Assembly: GCA_000613465.1 (NCBI GenBank)
Contig: BAJA01000004.1
Location: forward strand, 1 to 64,000
Reading direction: 5' to 3'
Source: Bacteroides nordii WAL 11050 = JCM 12987
GTDB taxonomy: Bacteria; Bacteroidota; Bacteroidia; Bacteroidales; Bacteroidaceae
Length of the DNA stretch: 64,000 nucleotides
Positions 59,357 through 64,000 of this stretch are shown here, in pieces. A program made the position numbers and the translations under genes. Below the pieces are notes generated by a model. The model was not told the origin of the DNA. It did not search any database and worked only from the letters and a program-made list of their open reading frames with translations. Position 1 is the first letter of the stretch. Every line of letters begins with the position of its first letter.

Positions 59357-61251
59357 TCTTTTGCTTTTTTAGATATGTATTTGGCTTTACCTGTTTGCAT
59401 ATATTCCCAGACTCCTTTCACCCATGAATCCACGCGTGCTTTTTCTGCCGGACTATCTGCCAACGATTGTGCTTTACGGATATATCCTTCCAGTTCCTTC
59501 ATTACCCGGTCTGTTCCGAGGTACTCCCATGCTATTGCTTCTGTCTGGTGAAACTGTGCATCTTTAGTCTGAATGTCCAGCGGATAATTTTTGGAATCAC
59601 TGTATACCTGTTCTATTTTGTCATAGAAGTCGCGCATGGGGCGGGCTGCTTTACCAAAATAAGAGGTGAAGAATTCATTTAGCAGGTGGTCTATGTCTAA
59701 TGCCGGATTATCATAGAGTTTCATGGTGGCATAGAAATCAAACTGCTCTCCTATTCCACAAAGGAATATGCCTCGTACACCATCCCGGGCGTACATTTTT
59801 GTTTCTTCGGCCACTTGGTGGATACTGAAGCCGGGAAATACGTTGAACCCCTGTACCAGTCCGCGTTCGGTTGGGAAACACAGGTAATTCCACAGATAGA
59901 CGGGGCGATGGCTCTTCCTGCTTTCTTCAATCCAGTCTTTGTAGAAATCAGCTTCATTCTCTTTCATCTTTGGTGCCCAATAGTTGCGTGGGTGAAGGCA
60001 GGGAGCTACCGATATGTTATCTTCCAGTTCTATATCCTTAGGCAGATAAGCATATACATGATAGGCCAGGGCGGCTATTTTTTTTCCGGGATGGGTTTTC
60101 TTTACCTCTTTGGCTACATTGTTGATGAAGGTCCACAGGTAATGGGTGGCAGTACCGCAATTGAAGTGTTCTCCCCGGATATTATCTTTATCAATAGCCA
60201 GTTGCCGACTGCATTCTTCACATTGGCACCAGTTGGCATTGTCGAGCGGAACCACAGCAAAATAGTCTCCTAAAGCTATTTGTTCACCTTTCAGGGGCTG
60301 CCCGTCAAAATAGTCGCAGGCATCTTTGGCCACCTGTTTGATAAATGCCTGATTGGTGTAACAGAACTGACGTTCGTGAGGCCCTCCGGTACGTCCGACG
60401 GCAAAATATTCGGGATGATAACCCTCGAAGAGTTCCGGACGATCCGGGTTCTTTTGAAGGAAACGGTCCTGATAAGCTGTGAAAGCATGATTGGCAGCCC
60501 ATTTCTCTCCGCCAAACCGGATTCTTCTGAGGAATAGCTGGTTCATCTCCGGTGTAGCTTCAAAATATTGTTCTTTCATCATCGGCCAATCAAAAGAATA
60601 GCTACTGTCTCTGTATTTGATTGCAGGAGAACGCATCACTCGGGTTGGAGCCAGTTTCAGTTGCTTCTGCCTGGGAACAATCACATTTAGCGGAGCCGGA
60701 CCATAGAAACGGACACCCAGATAGTTCTCAACGAAGTCATATACAGCATAACAAGTTCCTTGTGCATCATAAATAGACGGCAGCGTCAACTCTACGTTGG
60801 CCGATGAATTGCCTGTCAGCTTTGAGTAGTTAATTTTTAACCGGTCTTTTGAGGGTGTTATACCGTTGTTATCGCGTCCCCCATCACCATCATAGTTTTC
60901 GTCCTGTCCCATCAGAACGATTGTTTCCGGAGTGATTTGTATCAGATATTCCTGCGGTTCAAAGTGTATCTTATCCGTATATTCACTGTTACCCACATAG
61001 ATAATTCCGGTGGGTCCTGATGGTAATTCATTCACTATGGGTACGTGTATCCCCAATGATTGTTTTACGAAATATTGCAGTTCGTGTGCTGCAAGCAGTG
61101 CCGGTGATGAAGCGTGTTTACCTGTCAGTATCACGGTTCGGCCTTCTTCTATCACAAAGGCCTTCCGGGCTGAACAAAGGATCGGCAACATCAGTAAGGC
61201 AATATACATTATTATTTTCTTCATAAGCATTTTTTGTTTAAAAAAGGGCAT
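59353..61251 (-). CDS. DUF4838 protein with glucuronidase-like N-terminal domain
   Basis: The 632-residue frame has three nearby ATG codons. The one at 61224 (MKKIIMYIALLM) gives a cleaner signal peptide. The N-terminal domain (about 30-130) resembles the alpha-glucuronidase N-terminal fold (AAHELQYFVKQSLGIHVPIV). The middle is a DUF4838 barrel-like region (CYTNQAFIKQVAKDACDYFD, NANWCQCEECSRQL, with four conserved Cys near WCQCEEC). The C-terminal helical part (YLGTDRVMKELEGYIRKAQ) follows. The family is common in glycan loci and has no proven activity. It is coupled to GH20 by a four-base overlap, suggesting both act on the same glycan. Confidence 0.88.
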   Translation of the reverse strand: MPFFKQKMLMKKIIMYIALLMLPILCSARKAFVIEEGRTVILTGKHASSPALLAAHELQYFVKQSLGIHVPIVNELPSGPTGIIYVGNSEYTDKIHFEPQEYLIQITPETIVLMGQDENYDGDGGRDNNGITPSKDRLKINYSKLTGNSSANVELTLPSIYDAQGTCYAVYDFVENYLGVRFYGPAPLNVIVPRQKQLKLAPTRVMRSPAIKYRDSSYSFDWPMMKEQYFEATPEMNQLFLRRIRFGGEKWAANHAFTAYQDRFLQKNPDRPELFEGYHPEYFAVGRTGGPHERQFCYTNQAFIKQVAKDACDYFDGQPLKGEQIALGDYFAVVPLDNANWCQCEECSRQLAIDKDNIRGEHFNCGTATHYLWTFINNVAKEVKKTHPGKKIAALAYHVYAYLPKDIELEDNISVAPCLHPRNYWAPKMKENEADFYKDWIEESRKSHRPVYLWNYLCFPTERGLVQGFNVFPGFSIHQVAEETKMYARDGVRGIFLCGIGEQFDFYATMKLYDNPALDIDHLLNEFFTSYFGKAARPMRDFYDKIEQVYSDSKNYPLDIQTKDAQFHQTEAIAWEYLGTDRVMKELEGYIRKAQSLADSPAEKARVDSWVKGVWEYMQTGKAKYISKKAKE

Positions 61252-61425
61252 AGCAATGGCTTGGAGCCAACCTGAGAAGGCTCCCTGTCAATTGAATTGA
61301 TTAAAACGAATTTGGATATTAAGAAACTGTTTTGATTATTTTTATCAGCTTCCTAAAAAAAAGGACGGAACGGTGGAGGACGAAAGGATTTTTTTAATCG
61401 GTATTTTTCATATGCTTTTCTGTTT

Positions 61426-62400
61426 TTAGATTATGTATATGTCATTATTCTCTATTTTAAATTTCAGGTTATAGTGCATGCGCAATATATTCATCATTTC
61501 CTGGATGGAAATCATCTTGAATTGTCCTGTGAAGTTATCGTCCACTAAGCTTTCTTTGTCGTAGTGCATCGTTACTCCATACCAGCGTTCTATTTTCCGG
61601 AAAACCTCTTCCAACGGTTCTGCACTGAATGCAAGTATACCTTGTTTCCAGGCCAGTTCGGTATCTCCCTCCATGATGGAGATAGTACCTTGCCGATCGC
61701 TTCTGGAATAGATAAACTTCTGTGAAGGCGTCAGATAAACAGGCTTAGACGGACAGCCCTGCATCGTCAGTTTCACTTTTCCTTCCATAAGTGCGGTTTC
61801 TACAATATTCTCATCATTGTAGACCGAGACATTAAAGGAAGTTCCCAATACCTCTACATCGAAAACGGATGTTTTCACAATGAAAGGCTTCTCCTTATTG
61901 GGAGTGACCTCAAAAAAGGCCTCTCCTTCCAGAACCACCTCTCGCAACTTACCATTAAAATCGGGTGTATAAGTAAGCTTAGACTCACTGTTCAAGTGAA
62001 CAATTGTTCCGTCAGGCAGTGTAATACCGGCTCGTTGTCCTTTGTTGACAGATACGATATTGGGTATCTGCTTGTAATGGTCCATTTCCTTATAGAAGTA
62101 AACCGTAGAGATGATTAATATGGGTATCAGAATAGAAGCTGCAATGGTCGACGCCCGTTTGAACCAGACGCGCCTCATATCCTTCTTTATCTTCTCGTTA
62201 ATCAGTCTCCGGGTCCGTTCTTTCGCAGCCCGGGGCATAACGTGGATATTCAGGTCTTTTTGCCAGCACTCATTTAGCATATCCCCGACACTGCTATCAG
62301 AATCATTCTGAATCTGCTGTTGCAATTCATTATATTCTTCTTCGCTGATGCTGCCGCGAATATATTTTTCAACTATATTATTCTGTTTCTCCATAATCAA
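61426..62400 (-). CDS. FecR-like anti-sigma factor
   Basis: This 324-residue inner-membrane protein holds the ECF sigma factor inactive until a transporter signal arrives. The cytoplasmic N-terminal domain (about 1-85, NIVEKYIRGSISEEEYNELQ) binds sigma; one membrane helix (STIAASILIPILIISTVYF, about 84-103) follows. The periplasmic FecR domain (NKGQRAGITLPDGTIVHLNS through GEAFFEVTPNKEKPFIVKT) and a C-terminal DUF4974 domain (LEEVFRKIERWYGVTMHYD) complete it. The STN domain of the PUL-B SusC is the probable partner. It follows the sigma gene by 79 bases in the same direction. Confidence 0.93.
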   Translation of the reverse strand: MIMEKQNNIVEKYIRGSISEEEYNELQQQIQNDSDSSVGDMLNECWQKDLNIHVMPRAAKERTRRLINEKIKKDMRRVWFKRASTIAASILIPILIISTVYFYKEMDHYKQIPNIVSVNKGQRAGITLPDGTIVHLNSESKLTYTPDFNGKLREVVLEGEAFFEVTPNKEKPFIVKTSVFDVEVLGTSFNVSVYNDENIVETALMEGKVKLTMQGCPSKPVYLTPSQKFIYSRSDRQGTISIMEGDTELAWKQGILAFSAEPLEEVFRKIERWYGVTMHYDKESLVDDNFTGQFKMISIQEMMNILRMHYNLKFKIENNDIYII

Positions 62401-62479
62401 TCCTGTCCGTTTATAAGTGATACACAGAAATACGAATCATGTAACATATGTATCCTTTGTTATTAACTTTTTTTTAGAT

Positions 62480-63050
62480 TTACCACTGACTCATAAAAAA
62501 GAGAGCGAAAGAAAAGCCGATTTTAGTGAGCTCTTCTCTGAGAACTTTGAGTGCACTACTTAATTGATTTCTGACAGATTGTTCGGAGATGCCAAGCTTT
62601 AAAGCAATTTCCTGATTTGACAATCCTTCTTCTTTACTCATTTCAAATATCATCTTTTGCCGTTTACTCAGTTTGTCTTTGGATTGGAGGACCTGTTCAT
62701 TCAACTCATTGAAGTTAAACTCATTTTCTGTGGAGTTTTCTCCTCCTTCCGTTATATCCAGTTGAGCTATGTATTCGTCATAAGAAAGCAAGGTGAGCCG
62801 GTTTCTGAGATCATTCAAGAATTTATTTTTGGCAATCGTGAAGAGAAAAGAACGAAAAGAATATTCGGGAGATAAGTGCTCCCGCATCTGCCAGATTTTT
62901 AAAAAGACTTCCTGCACAATTTCCTCTGCCATCTCCGACGAATGTGTCAGGTTGTAAGCAAAGCCATACAATCTATCTGCATAAAGGTCATATAATTTAT
63001 TGAAATCAGAATATGAGCTTCTGTAAGCCTATAATGTATTTTTTATCCAT
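62480..63050 (-). CDS. ECF sigma factor of PUL-B, probable frame interruption near the start
   Basis: Sigma-70 family ECF factor. Region 2 (YGFAYNLTHSSEMAEEIVQEVF and FRSFLFTIAKNKFLND) and region 4 (LSKRQKMIFEMSKEEGLSNQ, then ISEQSVRNQL) are clear from 62971 down. In that frame the only start is TTG at 62971 with a stop upstream. An ATG at 63050 in another frame reads MDKKYIIGLQKLI and would join to SDFNKLYDLYADRLYG if one base near 63010-63011 is an insertion. That supplies the missing family N-terminus and gives about 190 residues. I infer the longer gene. It activates PUL-B with the FecR protein next to it. Confidence 0.85.
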
Positions 63051-63538
63051 ACACAGAGAGTGTTTTTGATAGTACGGGCCAAAGTTATGGAAATATATTA
63101 TAAAGGAAATAAATTCGAATGAGAATTATAATGTTACTCGCATTAAAAAATCGAATTGATACAGGTGTATACTGTCGGTTACCTCATTTTCTATGTTGAA
63201 TTTGTCCAGACTGGCAACATATTCAGGATAGTTTTATCCTATCAGTATAGATGGAGATTAGACATAAGAACAAATCAAAGTACATACTTACTAACAATTT
63301 GACAAAGTGACATTCCTGATCCTTTAGAATCCTCTAATTAAGGGAGGTTTTTTGCAAGTGATAAAAATCTTCGGCATTTCCGGCTTTTATTATTCTTATT
63401 TGTACGGTATATGGAGAAAAATGTAACAAAAATATCTTGTTCTTTTGATATTTATTACAAAATTTGTCTTTATGAGTTTATTTGATTGTACTTTTAATAG
63501 TTGTGATCGGGGTGGGTTTTACTCTCAGTTAGCGTCTG

Positions 63539-63568
63539 AAAACGTCTTTTGAGACGGTTTTATTTTTT
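63539..63568 (+). terminator. Intrinsic terminator in the tail region
   Basis: AAAACGTCT (63539-63547) pairs with AGACGGTTTT (63552-63561) with a short loop and a following T-rich run to 63568. The transcript it ends is not known; no gene lies before it on this strand in the tail. Confidence 0.55.
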
Positions 63569-63630
63569 CTCGTAGAGTCTCGAGTCGTTTCTCTACGAGG
63601 TTCGGGTTGTTTCTCGTAGAGGAACCGAAC
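63569..63630 (+). repeat. Three-copy alternating arm with mutually exclusive hairpins
   Basis: CTCGTAGAG at 63569-63577, its reverse complement CTCTACGAG at 63591-63599, and CTCGTAGAG again at 63613-63621 are spaced exactly 22 bases each. The middle arm can pair with either outer one. GTTCGG (63600-63605) can also pair with CCGAAC (63625-63630), which fits the first folding only. This is the layout of a two-state RNA switch, though no associated gene is seen. Confidence 0.45.
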
Positions 63631-63713
63631 TTATCATACCGGGAAAATTAGGATAACACGCCGAATAAATGTGCATGATTATCCAACTAAAGAAAGATTA
63701 TACGATAGAATAC

Positions 63714-63770
63714 GCATAATAATTGATATTATTATGCATTTTATTCTCTAATTGCAGTAATAATTAGAAT
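63714..63770. repeat. Two AT-rich palindromes
   Basis: GCATAATAAT (63714-63723) and ATTATTATGC (63728-63737) are perfect reverse complements with a 4-base loop. A second inverted repeat (CTAATT / AATTAG) follows at about 63743-63770. Confidence 0.5.
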
Positions 63771-63931
63771 AAGGGTGTCATGAAAATCAGCCATATAGGA
63801 ACAAAAAGATAGGATAACTACATTTTTCGAAACCTTTATTAATCCTATCACGGCATTGCATTCAATGCCACCAATACCGGCTCATCAGTCCATTCGAATT
63901 CCGTTTTTAAACTAAATAGCCAACGAATTAT

Positions 63932-64000
63932 AAGATTGTACACTTTTACCATGCAATATTGTACACTCTTGTCATATAAGATTGTACATTCTTGTATGAC
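63932..64000. repeat. Three tandem 23-bp repeats at the window edge
   Basis: ATTGTACA begins at 63935, 63958 and 63981, spaced 23 bases, each within a longer similar unit (AAGATTGTACACTTTT, AATATTGTACACTCTT, AAGATTGTACATTCTT). The array reaches the last base of the window and may continue beyond it. Such repeats are found at the ends of IS21-type elements and in iterated operators; which one it is cannot be told from this window. Confidence 0.6.

Larger units (their letters stand above)
63051..64000. other. Gene-free tail of the window upstream of the ECF sigma gene
   Basis: I see no reading frame here that I can support. The interval contains an intrinsic terminator (63539-63568), a three-copy alternating arm structure (63569-63630), palindromes (63714-63737 and 63743-63770) and three tandem 23-bp repeats at the very end. 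Confidence 0.6.

Noticed and set aside
5518..63011. Phase variation by homopolymer slippage as the cause of the frame breaks
   Set aside because: The runs are only one to five bases long, the genes are unrelated (including nadB and dacB), and the breaks are spread evenly.
63932..64000. A CRISPR array at the window edge
   Set aside because: The units are contiguous 23-bp near copies with no unique spacers between them.
1..64000. tRNA or rRNA genes and insertion sequences
   Set aside because: I looked for TTCGA-type arms and acceptor-like stems in the intergenic gaps and for transposase-like frames. None was convincing.

Overview
The window is a 64 kb stretch of a Bacteroidales chromosome, almost certainly a gut Bacteroides. 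The evidence is the tandem SusC/SusD pairs, a hybrid two-component regulator, an ECF sigma/FecR pair, secreted glycan-degrading enzymes with lipoprotein or Sec signals, and promoters of the Bacteroides type (TTTG at -33, TAnnTTTG at -7). I see no rRNA, tRNA, CRISPR array, transposase or phage gene.

Layout. (1) 1-18.4 kb is mostly housekeeping: a candidate small RNA, leuS, a YitT-family membrane protein, a DUF6056-type membrane protein, rdgB, a PorZ-like propeller protein, a membrane acyltransferase, nadA, a TrmH-type RNA methyltransferase, a DUF4294 protein, a helix-hairpin-helix/beta-barrel protein, a radical SAM protein, a SulP transporter and rubrerythrin. Genes between about 4.3 and 10.1 kb look clearly more AT-rich than their neighbours. 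(2) 18.6-41.9 kb is one polysaccharide utilisation locus, PUL-A. It has a hybrid two-component system (HTCS), two tandem SusC/SusD pairs, a GH35 beta-galactosidase, a PL8-type lyase, an alginate-lyase-fold lyase (PL38-like at best guess), a GH88 unsaturated uronyl hydrolase, and two small secreted jelly-roll-like proteins. The lyases plus GH88 point to a uronic-acid-containing polysaccharide; GH35 adds a beta-galactose step. (3) 42.0-46.9 kb is housekeeping: nadB, a PH-domain-like protein, a dihydrolipoyl dehydrogenase and a PBP4-type D-Ala-D-Ala carboxypeptidase. (4) 46.9-63.05 kb is PUL-B, on the minus strand: an ECF sigma factor, FecR anti-sigma, DUF4838 protein, GH20, an STN-domain SusC, SusD, a small lipoprotein, GH18 and GH95. 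This set fits host N-glycan or mucin-type glycans and is wired for trans-envelope sigma signalling. (5) 63.05-64.0 kb has no gene I can support but holds several repeat and palindrome structures.

Reading-frame quality. Eleven genes, including nadB, are broken by thirteen small indels. Most are one-base losses that a single G or T in a short run would repair, and full family similarity continues in the new frame. I treat these as probable consensus errors and annotate each gene across its whole span.

Most interesting signal. In PUL-A, the promoter regions of the SusC operon and of the divergent lyase operon share paired half-sites (consensus TRTCYG) exactly 22 bp apart. In both, the last base of the proximal half-site lies exactly 65 bp from the TTTG of a -7 box. 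This looks like the operator of the adjacent HTCS.
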